A program made the position numbers and the translations under genes. Below, piece after piece: positions 39,054-50,594 of a stretch of DNA of 64,000 nucleotides. The notes beneath the pieces were generated by a model. That model was given only the letters and a program-made list of their open reading frames with translations, was not told where the DNA came from and made no database searches. Source of the stretch: Monocercomonoides exilis (lineage: Eukaryota > Preaxostyla > Oxymonadida > Polymastigidae). Within the stretch, counting starts at the first letter, position 1; each line of letters starts with the position of its first letter. The stretch lies in assembly GCA_001643675.2 (NCBI GenBank), contig LSRY02000019.1, forward strand, positions 754,001-818,000, read 5' to 3'.

Positions 39054-40287
39054 GGACGAAATACGAAAAATCAAAATTTTTATGCCCTTGTTTTTTATCA
39101 CCAAAAAATTAAATTTAGTTGTGGGAAATAGTTATTGTTATTCTTGTGATGAAAAAATTCTTCATCATAAATATATTAATGATAATAATGTTTGATTTTT
39201 TTATTCTTCCATACAAAAAACAAATAATTCTCAATACAAACTTTAACATTCCGAAAAATTTTTAAAAGTTATAAATAATAGTACTTTGATGTTCAAAAAA
39301 GGTGAAAATGATTAAAAAGAATGTGAAAAATGTTTGAAACGTTTCCACAATTGGAACTAATTCATAATATTTCAAAACAAAAATAGCTGTTCTTTTCAAA
39401 AAAATTAGATGTATAATAACTTCATCCTGGGAGTCAAAATTCCGGGAATCCCAACCCCTTAATGTTTTATGAACATTTTTTTTGGAACCGACTAGACTGC
39501 AAAGAGCTAAGCAATGAAGTCAAGAAAATCAAAAAAAAAAAAAAAATAAGAAAATAATAACAACAAAAATCATTAAATGCAAAAGAACTTTAAATCTTTG
39601 TAATAAAAAAATAGTCGTGAGATTTAAAAATGAATTAACAATAGTGGAAACAGTTCAAAAATAATAAACACAATATTCCAACAAATTTGAACAACAAAAG
39701 TCTCAACAAAGATTAACAACATTTTCGTTTGTTTGAGTGATTATCCATTTCTGAATTGGAAGATTTATTTTGTTAGATTTTAATATTTCTTTTGTTTCAA
39801 TAATCATCAAATCCTCATCGATATTAGAAGAATTCCTTCGTGAGCGGTGAATAATGTGTGTATCATTTTTGTAACGTGCTTTTCCGGTCTCTTTTTTCTT
39901 TTCAAATTGAATGCCTTGATTTGGGCTTGAACAATAATTTGATGCAGTTTTCTTTGGAAGTGAAACGGCTGCTGATTTTTCAATTGTCATTCTTTGATTA
40001 ATTTGAGATAATGTTCTGTCATTAATGGGCATGCTGTTAGAATGATCTGCATTTGTTCGTTAAAACTTCTTTCTTTCTCCTACTATTCTTTCTTTACCAC
40101 TTTTGTAATCATTGATGATTTTCCATTTGTCTTCCAACAATTGCGAATGAGATGCTGTGAAAATATGACCGTTTTGTCTTTTGAAAAACAAGTATATCAT
40201 CATAGATGGAATTTTCAGCCAACTCCAAGTTTTTTCAGTTGACGGAGTGTATCTGAAGCCAAAATCAATAAATATAAAACTTCAACG
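39054..40287. other. AT-rich region with a minor minus-strand open frame
   Basis: A 109-codon ATG-initiated frame (40032-39703, minus) has no recognised domain. It may be the tail of the USP-DDE transposon, which lies upstream on the same strand. The rest is AT-rich spacer. Confidence 0.35.
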
Positions 40288-42656
40288 TTAAATAATGAAA
40301 AAAAGTGAAGCACACAAGTGAAACTGTCTATTCATTTTCTCGTTAATGGTGCTTTTGTTCGAAGAATCAAAAATTTGTTTCAAAAAGGCACAAAATGATG
40401 AAGCATTACTTCCAGTTTCCAAGCATGTTGTTGATAATTTGGAAGAATCTGATCCAAACTCTCCATCGCATTCCGGATTTCCATGTTGCTCCGAGAAATA
40501 ATTTACAAATATCGATGTAAATTGCTGTAGATTTTAACTGTCACTTAGAAAATTACTTAAAAAAATATTTATTCCTGAAATGAGGACCAGAGTCTGAAAA
40601 AACTGTCAGAGTTGATTGAAGTGGGTGTGATTCTGATATATGTTTTTCGATAACAACGTGCAAGCATTCAATGACGTTTCTGAAATCATGAGTTAAACAG
40701 TCCGAAATGAAGTGATGACATGTTTTGTGAAGTGAATTATTTTGTTTTGTGTATGAAATAATGCACAGGTCTGACACTTGTTTTTTTGTGTAAAAATCTT
40801 TACTGACTTCTCTTCTTGAAAGCGGAAGCTGCCAATTCTCTTTGAAGTCTAGCAGCAAAAGAAGATCTCCGTTTTTCAGTTTGCTCCTTGAGTCAGCAAA
40901 TGATTGTTTTTGGCATTCTGCCCATTTTTTATGTTCGGTAATAGATTGCAGCTCTTCTATTTCCTGATCACTGAGTTGCCTATTTTGTGATATTTTCAGA
41001 AAATATCTAGCTCTTTCACAAATGGAGCACAAGTCAGTTCTGTTTCTAGGTTTTGAAATGATCCCTTGTGTTTTCTTGCAGAAATATGAGTATGACATTT
41101 TGATTCCTGTTTTTTGTACCAATTCACTGTGATGTTGTTTTTTCGTTTTATAAGTTATTCTGTTCACTCCTCCACAAAACAAAGAATCATTTTTATCGTT
41201 TTCAGGTTCATTGTTAGAAATATTTGTATCATTGCTGAAGTGATCAAAAGAAGAATCGAGATAACCAAATTGTCTTTGAGTTTCCATTAGAATAAATGAA
41301 CTTTTAACATAACATAGAAAACTTGTTTTCCATCCGTTTAAGCACAACCCTTCATATTTGCTTTTTATTTCAAGATCATTAACCACTTCCACATTTTCAT
41401 CGTTGCATATTTTCCAACGGAAATTGTATTAGTTGCTGTTTTCGATTTGATCAATATCTGATAATGTCATACAGATGTAATGATGGGATGTTGGATTGAA
41501 CAAAATTATGGAAAGAAGATTGTATTTCTCTTTCTGAGTTGAATCTTAATCAGTGTGTTGCACGTTTTTTGAAACTTCAATCATCCATAATGATCTTTTC
41601 AATCCAGCGGCTTTATCATTTTGTTCATTTGTTGAAATAAAAATATTCTTGCATCGAAATAACAAGAAATCTGAGTTGTTTGCATATTGAGTTTGCTGAA
41701 TCACTCCACCTATCGATCTGCACAATGGACAGCTCAATTCTTCGTTCTTTCTCTGAGAGTGAAGGATTTGAAACTCATATAATGACTGTTCAATTGAATG
41801 ACCTTGCAGAACGATTATATCAACTTTTTGTGGCATTTCAAAAGATGCATATCCACACATTTCGCAAATGATATTATCTGTTGAATGAAAACCCAAATTG
41901 TTCATGGCTGCAGGAGATTGTTTACGTATTATTTTCAGTGACCATTCTATTGCATCATCCGATTCGTGCTCTTCCATTTTTAAAATATCATTTTCATTGT
42001 TCCATTTTTCATAGAACTTTTCGTTCCAGAAAGATTCAATATTATCCTGTTGATCATTGATCGATTTGTAAATATTGATGACTGTTGAAAACAGAATATT
42101 TTTCTTTTCCTTCTGATATTCCCACGAATGAAATATGCTCATTGATGTAAACATTTGCATTACTACAGCTAAGCAACAGCTGTTTTCTAAAATTTTCAAG
42201 CCAACTGGTTTCGATGGTGAACAAGGATCTAATACAGGAGTTTTTTGTGCATTTGCAATCAATTGTGGAACGTGTGGAACAGATAACTGAGTTGATTCAT
42301 CGAGATTTTGACAGTCTTCGTTGGAATATTCATTTTGTTGATCATCAGCACATGAAGAAAGACAATTTTCACTCAAAATGCCCCAACGATCATCATTGTC
42401 AAGATCTTTTTTTTGAAAGATAAAAAACAAAATAAATAACCGAAAATAAAAAAATTATAGACCTTCAGAGTAATGGAGACTTTTTCTGACTTGATTATTT
42501 CTTTTTTTGAGCTCTGAGGATTCATCTGTGTTTTCAAACAAAAACCTATTCACTTTTGCAAGTGATTGATCATCGAGATAACGCCTTTTTTTGCATCTTC
42601 TATCTTCACTATCACTCTCCTCATCCAAATAATGAAGGAGTGATCCATATTTCGCG
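40288..42656 (-). mobile_element. Transposon remnant encoding a USP deubiquitinase-DDE transposase fusion
   Basis: One minus-strand frame runs from about 42417 to 40553 with only two internal TAA codons (41548-41546 and near 41430). It first encodes a USP (C19) fold: Cys box GLKILENSCCLAVVMQ, zinc knuckle pairs CEMCG and CPLC, then the His box SHHYICMTL and NDENVEVV. Without leaving the frame it continues into a DDE-type transposase: TDLCSICERAR, first Asp in LLLDFKEN, second Asp in FSDSGPHFRN. The expected third acidic block SEQHGNPECDGEFG sits in a shifted frame at 40500-40458. Upstream, an exon-like segment (42656-42470) with KKRRY joins through a GTCTAT...AAAAG intron. More decayed minus-strand frames extend to about 43190. 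The DDE type (HG..CD..FG after SD.GPHFRN) is one I associate with protist elements but cannot name. Ends not found. Confidence 0.7.
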
Positions 42657-43268
42657 TAATTGAATTGTCACTGTGAAATATCAAAATGGTAATCTCTCAA
42701 TGGAGAAAAAGAACAGTAAGTGCTCAGATTTTTATGTAATTTGACTTTTATATTATTCTGAAGCTTTGGAAATATTGAACTCAAAGAATTCATCACTCCA
42801 TCAAATTGATCTTGAAAATAGCACATGCATAAATAAAAAAAGGTTGAACAATAAGATTTCAATTATTTTTGGAACGTTCCATACACCATTTGATTTTTTT
42901 ATACAACGAGTCTTTGATTTCCTTCATTTTTCGAAATGAAAAAAAGAAATACTCAAATAACTTGAAAGTGTAATCTCCAGAAATTGAGGAGGCATATTCC
43001 CACAGCTTTCTGGACCACTTGCTCAGAGTGTATTGTTTTGGTTGCATTTGTATGTTTTCTGTCTTTGATGTTGAAAATATCTTTCACAGAAAGATCGATC
43101 CCCTTATAAGCTTTACGAATGACATTCAATTGAAATAAGAAAAGAAAAAACAAATACTTTTTTAATCTCATTCGAAACAACTGATTCAAGAAGAACCAGT
43201 TAATGTTTCACATTTTGAAAATAAAAAATTGATTATACTCATTAAAAAGTTTCTGATGTTCAATTCGT

Positions 43269-44118
43269 TCAGGAATTCACATGTTCACATTGTCTATTTT
43301 TTTGTTCAAATCTGGTTGACTGCTTGAATATTCCCATCTTCTCTCGCTTGCTGCATGCCTCCGTTTGCTCCTGGTTCTTTTTCTGTTCAACGTTGAGATT
43401 CTCGTCTTTTACAGCTAGAACACCTTTCATTTGCTCATTGATCACTTCTCCATCAAGTGTGATTCCTGCAATCTCCAGCACAGCAATCCTCTTGATCAGA
43501 TCTTTTTTCGGATGCTGCTTTCCATTTTGCTCTTTTTCCATTTCTTGTGGAATCTCTATTTCTGGATCACTTCTCTTTTTCGTTTTGGTCTTATTTAATT
43601 TCTTTCTCGATTTTGATTTATTTATTTACTTTGTATTCCAAAACTTCATTGTTCTCTTTTTCCTTTTCTTCTTTTCTGTTTTCTCTTTCAGTCTCATCTG
43701 TATTTTTTAAATGGTATTTCTTTTTTTTCTTTGACTTCAATTATTTTGGATTTTTCTTTGCATTATTCATTGACTTCAAAACAATTATCCTCATATGTTT
43801 TCTTTTGTTGAGAATTCTTTTTTTCCAGTTGAACTCATTTTTTCTTCTCTCTTTCTGTCCATCAGAATTATCACTGCTTTTGCTAATATCATTTTCACAA
43901 ACAACTTCAATTCTTTTCTCAATGGGAAACTCTTCTTCTTGTTCTTCTTCTTTCAGTTTGGCTTTTGTTTCCTGTTGATGTTTACAAAAGATGCGTCAAT
44001 TTCTGCTGTATTTCAGATCTCTTCATCTTCACAACTTTTGCAACTTGTGAATGTATTTTCTTTTGCATATGTTGAAGCATTTTCTTTCCTTCTTTTCTTC
44101 TTCCTGTATTCTTTGTAA
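43269..44118 (-). pseudogene. Lys/Glu-rich coding remnant, unidentified
   Basis: A minus-strand frame (43541-43269) has a plausible peptide (KDLIKRIAVLEIAGITLDG). Upstream to 44118 the minus strand is Lys/Glu-rich in shifting frames with many stops. It looks like decayed coding sequence rather than spacer because its GC is higher. No family recognised. The plus-strand Phe/Ser-rich frames here are its antisense. Confidence 0.35.
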
Positions 44119-44199
44119 TGATGTCTACTGAACACTTCAACTTCTTCATTTTCTTCACTGGAGCAGTACGTTAATTCCACACTCGATTCATACAGACAT

Positions 44200-47100
44200 G
44201 ATTAGCAAAGAGAAGAAAATAGAAGAAGATAATAAGTCATCATCAACATCTGTGCCTGCAATTGACCCTTCGGATGTGTCAGTGGTGGTGGATTCATGCA
44301 CGTCGGTAGCAGCGATAAACAACATAGAAAGACTGATGCGGATTGTTGTATGTGAAGCATCTTAAATGTGTGAAAATCACAAATATTCGTACTGAGAATG
44401 CAACAGACTCTGCGAGGATATGTTGCGGCGAGGCGGGCTGTGCTGTTTGGGGATAATGTGCGGACCTAAGATGAGGAGCTTTCGGAGATGCTTTTTGTTC
44501 CACAGTGGGGCAGCTTCCTGCTCTTGCAGAGTTTGTGAGCACGAATTCGGGGAGCAAGCCGATCTTTGAAGATGAAAATATGAATTTGTTCCAGTGGATC
44601 TCCAATCTGTTTGACCCTTCGCTGCTGCTATCAGCGATAGCGCGGCTGGTGTCGCAATCTCCGAAGTCGAGGTGCATGGTGGTGAAGCAGAACGATAAAG
44701 TGATAAGGCGAGGGGTTGCAGTGTGTGAAGTGGGGGAGATTGTGGAGAAGGGGCTGTCGGCGGCGGGGCTGAGGATGGAGGATGTAGTTCTGTCACCAGC
44801 AGCGATTGCGCTGGCTGTGCTGGAGGAGCGGGAAGAAGCAGAGGAAGGAGAAAAGGGAGGCAAAGAGGGAGGCAAAGAGGGAGAACAAAAGGGAGAAGAA
44901 GAAGAGGTATTTTGAATTCATCATGTGGGTGATTATTTTCGAAATCATAACTCTTTTTAGGGAGTGGATAATTGTGAAAATTTTAAGAATTCGAAAAATA
45001 TTTTTTTGTAGAAATGTTTTGTTCATTTTTTTGAATCGAAAGAAAAAGTTTGATGTGAAAGAAAGACAGAGATGTTTTTTGTCGTTGTTATTTTTTTCTG
45101 CGTTCACTGACAAAAATTCAAAATATAAATTTTGAACAGATAATTTTCTTCGAAAAAAATGATTTCTAAAATAATCACCCATGTTGAAGCAAAAGATTCT
45201 GTTCGACAAGCGGATATTTAAGAAGATGGGTGGGCTGGTGGAGCAGTTGCAGGAAAGGGGCAAATTCATCTGGATGTGAAAGAGGAAGATTTTGCAGCTG
45301 AGCGAGAAGCACAAGGCAGAGGCGAAGGATCCGCAGAAGCAGCCTGTTGTAATGAAAGAGAAGGTGAAGCTGATTGTGGAAAGGATTGAGAAGAAGAAGA
45401 TACTGAATCAGCAGGGCAAGGCAGTGAATTGGGATACCAAGAGGTAGATTTGCAAGGTTGTGGTTTCTTTTTTCTATAACTTCTTTGTTGGTTTCTGTGT
45501 GTGGATTGATGATTCTGTCTTCTGCTTCGTTTATTCTGCTGTTAGGGCTATGTGAAAAGCACAAGGAGAAGTTTTCCTCAAACATCGTGGTAGTCTAGCT
45601 GCTATGGCTTGGCCAGACACGCGCGGGAAAGGAGTTGTTGTGAAAGTGGGTAGCGGGGTGAGTGTTGTGGGAGGAGCAAACGGCAGTGGGGGAGGAGGAG
45701 GCAGAAGAGGGGGAACGAGATCTTTTATCAGCGAGAGATCAGAGAAGAACATTGCCGGGGCCAATAGAGGTGGTGGAGGAGGTGAAGAAGGAGCGGATGC
45801 AACTGTGTGGCAGAAGATGAATACGATGGAGAAGGAAACAAAGATGTTGAAGGAGCTGCAGAAAGTGAAGGAGCATGCAATCAGAGAGTAAAAGGAGCTG
45901 TTCAATCAAATGATAAAAAGACAGAAGAATTCAAATGCATTGAAGAAGCAGCAGTAGAAGTAAACGAAGGAGATGTTAGAAGAGAGAGTGAAGCTGCTGT
46001 ATATGCTTAATGAGAAAATGACAAACAGGGTCGAACGAAATGTTTCGCAGTGGACTATAATATCACTGAGTGTATCTTGGTCGGGCACATTTTTGGCTGC
46101 CAGTTTCCATTATTGGTGGGATTGACAGCGATGGATCGATGAATAGATCCAACGTTGAAGTTTCTAGGACAGTTGGCATACGGAATGGTGCATGTACTTA
46201 GGATGAATCCCAAGCTGCAGTTGTCTGTTTCGATAAAGTGGCAGCTAACTCCACTTATGACAGGACTGCAGCTTTTGCTGGTGCATGTGCATCCGACAAT
46301 CCGGGGGATATATGATTAATCGATTGCAGCAGACCTGAGTTAATGCATTCTTGTGTTAGAAAGTGTGTGAGTGCTGAGATGTGAACTTGGTGACTCTGTG
46401 TTCATGTGGCTGGGGGAGATGTGCGAGTTGCAGAAAAAGAGCGATGCTGCACAATGGGTTATGATCTTCGGAGTGGAGTTGTTTCAAAGGAATATGAGGA
46501 GGTATGGATGTTTGGAAAGAAGGTGCGGGAGAAGAAGAAGAGAGATGTGCTATGGTTTTCATGACAACTGTAGAGTAAAATTTGAAAGTTTTCAGTTGAA
46601 GCCACTTGCTGAAGAGTGCGAGAATTTCCTGATGATGTTGAACAGGATGTTTTGGAAATGCGTCCAAACAGCGCTTGATTAGAAGTTGGAGAAGAAGATC
46701 AAGATGTCTTTTGTGGAGTTTGAGGGGGTCACAGTGGGAGATAGGGGAGGTCAACGCGATGTGTTTCTGAGGTATTTAAAAAATAACAACCTGGCTGATG
46801 CAGTAAAGCGGAAAGATGCGATGAGGATGCAGTCAGATGCGATATGCAGTGGCAATCCAACAATTTCACCATCTTCAGCACCATCACTGTCATTGGATGT
46901 GGATTGTTGAGTCATCGCATATACTGAGACGGAGCCTCTTCTGTATGATAGCTATCCACAGACTCAACATATGCTGTCGCTTGGGATCTTTCGGAATGCG
47001 CACATGTTGTCTTGGTACTGCTTGCCGTCATTCGAATATGTGGTGAAGGCGTGCCAGCGCTATGATATCTTCATGTTGAGCTTGTTGCTACCGGATGTGT

Positions 47101-47480
47101 TTAATGCAGCAAACCGGCGGGTGCCTCTGACGTCGTCTGAGAACTGCGCGATCATGAAGATGGTGAGCCGGAACCTGGCGCTGTTGAAGTTGCGCTGGAC
47201 GACAGGGTGCATGTGTTTTCAGGGGAGTCGGTGGGGGGAGGGGTAGGGCTTAAACAGCATGTGGAGGAGGCTCAATCGCAGATGTGGAAGAAAGAAGAGG
47301 GGCGGGCGCTGTTCCGGATGGCGCGGTAACTTGTGGAGCTAATGGGGCTGCTGCTGGAGAGGAACGATGTGGAAGGGGCGATCTGCTTAGGGCTGCCTCT
47401 GGGGAACGGGCAGCGTGTGGAGCTGTTTCACAAGGCTATAGAATGGCAGAAAAAGAAAGGAGGAGCCAATATATTGTAAT
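44200..47480 (+). pseudogene. Decayed host-like gene(s), unidentified
   Basis: GC-rich, codon-like sequence on the plus strand with a plausible start (ATG 44200) and a first exon ending at a GTATGT donor (44350). It then breaks into pieces in different frames: LPALAEFVSTNSG...NMNLFQWISNLFDPS (44505-44910), VKLIVERIEKKKIL (45360-45445), a Gly-rich piece from 45604, and helical segments at 46371-47460 (QHMLSLGIFRNAHMLSWYC, ALFRMARxLVELMGLLLERNDVEGAICLG) that resemble alpha-solenoid proteins. Stops and frame changes occur every 100-300 nt. I could not identify the parent. It may be one large gene or two. Confidence 0.4.
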
Positions 47481-47879
47481 GCTTCTTCTTCTTATTCTTC
47501 TTCTTCTTCCTTTTCTTCTTTCTCTTCTTCTTCCCATTCGCTATCACACCTTTCCTTCTCTCCCCCTTTTTTCTCTGTTTCTCATCCTTTCCCGCCTCCT
47601 TTACGCTTCGCACTCGACATGGCACATTCTCCCTTATCTTCGCACATCCACCCTCCGCCTGCCTCATTCAACAAACAAATAGAACACGGCTCAGCAAGTT
47701 CCTCACACTTTTCTCATTTGTCTTCTTCTCCTCTTCCTCCTCTTTCTATTTCTTCTTTTTCATCCTCTTCTTCCTCTTTTTCCTTATTGTGTTAATTATC
47801 TTTCAAAAATTATTTTGAAAAAAATGATAATATAATTAACATAGAGAATGCAACATTTATTCATTTTCTATTATATTTC

Positions 47880-48799
47880 TTAAAAAAACGCTCGAAAAAT
47901 AGAGGTTGTTGAAATAGAAGAAAGCGAAGTCGAATGTGAAGGAAAAGGAGTGGGAGAAGCAAAAAGAGAAGAGGCACCTTTTGAATTCCTCGAGCAGTTG
48001 TTGAATGAGGATATTCCAATTGAAGCAGTTCCTGATGACAAATCGTTTATCACAATGACACAACCTTCAGACAATTTCACTCCATCAGCATCAATTCCAT
48101 TCAGCACAACACTTCCACATTTTCCAATCACAAATATATCAGCTATTGATTCAATCTGTTCCAGCTTCATATTTGTCAATGAAATCTCTTCCCCACAAAA
48201 CAGAAAAAATGGTTTTTTGAATGAAAGGAGTAATACTGAGCAGTTGTCAACATGTAGAATCCCTTTTGCAATGCTCAACAATGTCGAGTTGAGAACAATA
48301 GATTCAATGTTTTCTGATTGTTCAACCGAAGAAAAATCAAAAGATGAAAGAGATAGCTGCCCACTCGCTTCATGAATGACAGAACTTCCAGAATATGAAA
48401 ACGATTGATAAAAGTTGATTTCAATCTCTCAATCCGAACTTTCTTTGAGGTTGTGATGACATTTCCCTCGTTGGCAATTGTTGAGTTCAGATGAACCAAA
48501 GCAGCTGTGGGAGATTGAAGTGAGCGGATGATCACATCCTTCGCTTCGCATTCTCCATTGATGATTGTTTCCTTTGAGATTAGCAGCTGCGAATAACGAG
48601 ATGGAATAATATGTTTCACACCCATATTCAACGACTCGCAAGGTGCATTGATCTCTCCAAATAGCTTGCTGTCTCCATGATTGTCTGCAACTGAAGACAC
48701 AAATATCGTCTCGCTCTGATATTTCACAACCCTCAGCAGAAGATCTTCTTTACACACAAATGAATCTGTTGCAAAACCGCTCATTGCAAGATCTTTCAC
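47880..48799 (-). pseudogene. Fragment related to the giant surface protein
   Basis: The first part (48799-48430) encodes TIFVSSVADN...LFGEINAPCESLNMGVKHI, the same IhVSS...PC.SL..G..H module seen twice in the surface protein at 12.2-18.6 kb, followed by beta-helix-like Ser/Asn ladders. A single frame change within a T-run near 48420 leads into a frame that stays open to 47880 (SLTNMKLEQIESIADIF, SEGCVIVINDL). No signal peptide or membrane segment lies nearby, so it is a truncated, frameshifted paralogue stranded between transposons. Confidence 0.65.
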
Positions 48800-49486
48800 A
48801 TTACGCTCTCTGTTGTCTGTTGAGAATTTGTTAAGCTTTTTAATTATAAAAATTAATATTAATAATTAAAAAAAACATTCATATTAAAGCTGAATAAAGA
48901 CCTAATGATTTGCATGTTAACATCTTAATCAAACTTGTGGCAAATATTGCTTTCTTGAAAGTTCAAATTCATAATGTCCAATGAAATATTATCTCCAAAT
49001 GAAAAATTGATCTATCAACAAATCTCAAAATTTATTTGAAAAAGAATCGAAACAAACCATGAAAATTTCATGAATCAACAATAAAAAATAATCCAATTAA
49101 ATAATACCTTTTCATATTCCTAAACAGAAATTTTTATTTTGATCAAATTATTGGATAAATTATATGTTAATCCGAAAAGTTTTTTCTCGAAATAGAAAGT
49201 CTGAATTGTTCCAACAAACGTCATTGTGAATTTCTTATTTTTTCATAAGTTTCATGGTTACGGAGTATCAAATATTAACTTTCTTGGGTCAAATTTCTGA
49301 TCTGCAGTGACTTTTCATCACAAAATACCAAAATAACACTTCAAATATTATATGTGTATTTGAATGAAATGTTTATTTATATTTTAGAGAATATTTTGAG
49401 TTAAAGGATCATTTATTGAGGAGGGCATAAAAAACCAATGAAAATGCATTTAATCCATAATAATATCCCATATATAATAAAATGAA
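48800..49486. other. AT-rich spacer
   Basis: No clear coding signal, except that the last few dozen bases (from about 49460) read EQIFNM, the run-in to the pogo-like catalytic domain. Confidence 0.45.
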
Positions 49487-50332
49487 CAAATATTCAATAT
49501 GGATGATTCATTAATGAGAGTTTCAGCCACTTTAAAACTGAGCGTGGTTCATCCGAAAAATGAAAATACAGTATTTCCTAAAGAACCACCAAAAATAGCA
49601 AACACAACTCTGGTTGCTGCTGTGGCTGCTGATGGATTTGCTCTTCCTTCTGTGATTCTATGGCCTAGCAAGAGCTTTCATGATGAAATGAAGCCGCTCC
49701 TATCTCAAACTCTTGATATCTGTCCGTACGGAAGTGGTTGGATGGGCTGCAACCAATACAAAAAGAAAACACTTTCAATTCTTCTTCCAGAAATCATCGA
49801 CCGCAGAAAGCGCATGTCACTTGAGTATTCTTGATGCCTGCTTCTCATCGACTCACACATTTCTCGCGCAGATCCGACAATCTGAAGAGAATTTCAAAAA
49901 GAAAATGTCGACGTTGCTTCCTCATTCCTCACACACGACATCCAGCCGCTTGACTGAAAAGTCTTCGCTGTTCTCAAAACAGAACTTCAAACAAAATATG
50001 ATCCTCCGTCTTCGTCGACATCTTCATATAAAAAAACAGCATTTGTGGATGCTCTCCCTCAAGCAATTCATCACGCTTTCTCATCTGCTGTAATTAAAAA
50101 ATCCTTCGCAACAAGTGGAGTTTTTCATTTTGAATCTGGATTGATTCTCATGAAGCTGCCAGAAACATCTGAATATCTTCCTTCAACTTATTCAAACAGA
50201 TTAGACTTCAATGGCAAATTGATAACTGATGAGAAGCTTTTGAATGATTGGAGTGAACATTTAGGAATAAAAGAAGAAGAAAAAGTTGACGATGAAAAGA
50301 ATCCTTCTGAAGAAATGAAAGAAGCAGAGTAA
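49487..50332 (+). mobile_element. Pogo-like DDE transposase catalytic domain, decayed
   Basis: DDE_1-superfamily signature: FNMDDSLMR (first Asp, equal to the usual MDET), VHPKNENTVFPKEPPK, LVAAVAADGFALPSVILW, GSGWM, then after a frame change near 49830 LSILDACFSSTHTFL (second Asp). A further shift gives AFSSAVIKKSFATSGVF, the end helix of this family. Open at 49499-49834 and 50045-50332. The DNA-binding half is missing upstream; a candidate lies at 38.2 kb. Confidence 0.7.
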
Positions 50333-50594
50333 AAAGAAGATAATGAAGTGGAGTCTTTGGTTGAAAGTGAAAAAAAATTAAACAATAATTACCATTTGTG
50401 ACCATGATAATGATGAAATTATTTTTGATAAAGAAAAAAAAAACAAGTGAAAGTTCATCATCTTTGTATTGTGAAGATGAAAACAAACGAGAGTGTACAT
50501 TTCAAGTGATGGAAAAAGTCAAAAATCGTTGTTAATATATATTAATAACAAATAACAATTTTTAAAATGAAATTTTTTTTTTGAAAAACACGAA

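Noticed and set aside
43324-44118. Phe/Ser-rich plus-strand frames resembling membrane proteins
   Set aside because: Antisense of a Lys/Glu-rich minus-strand remnant; hydrophobicity is an artefact.
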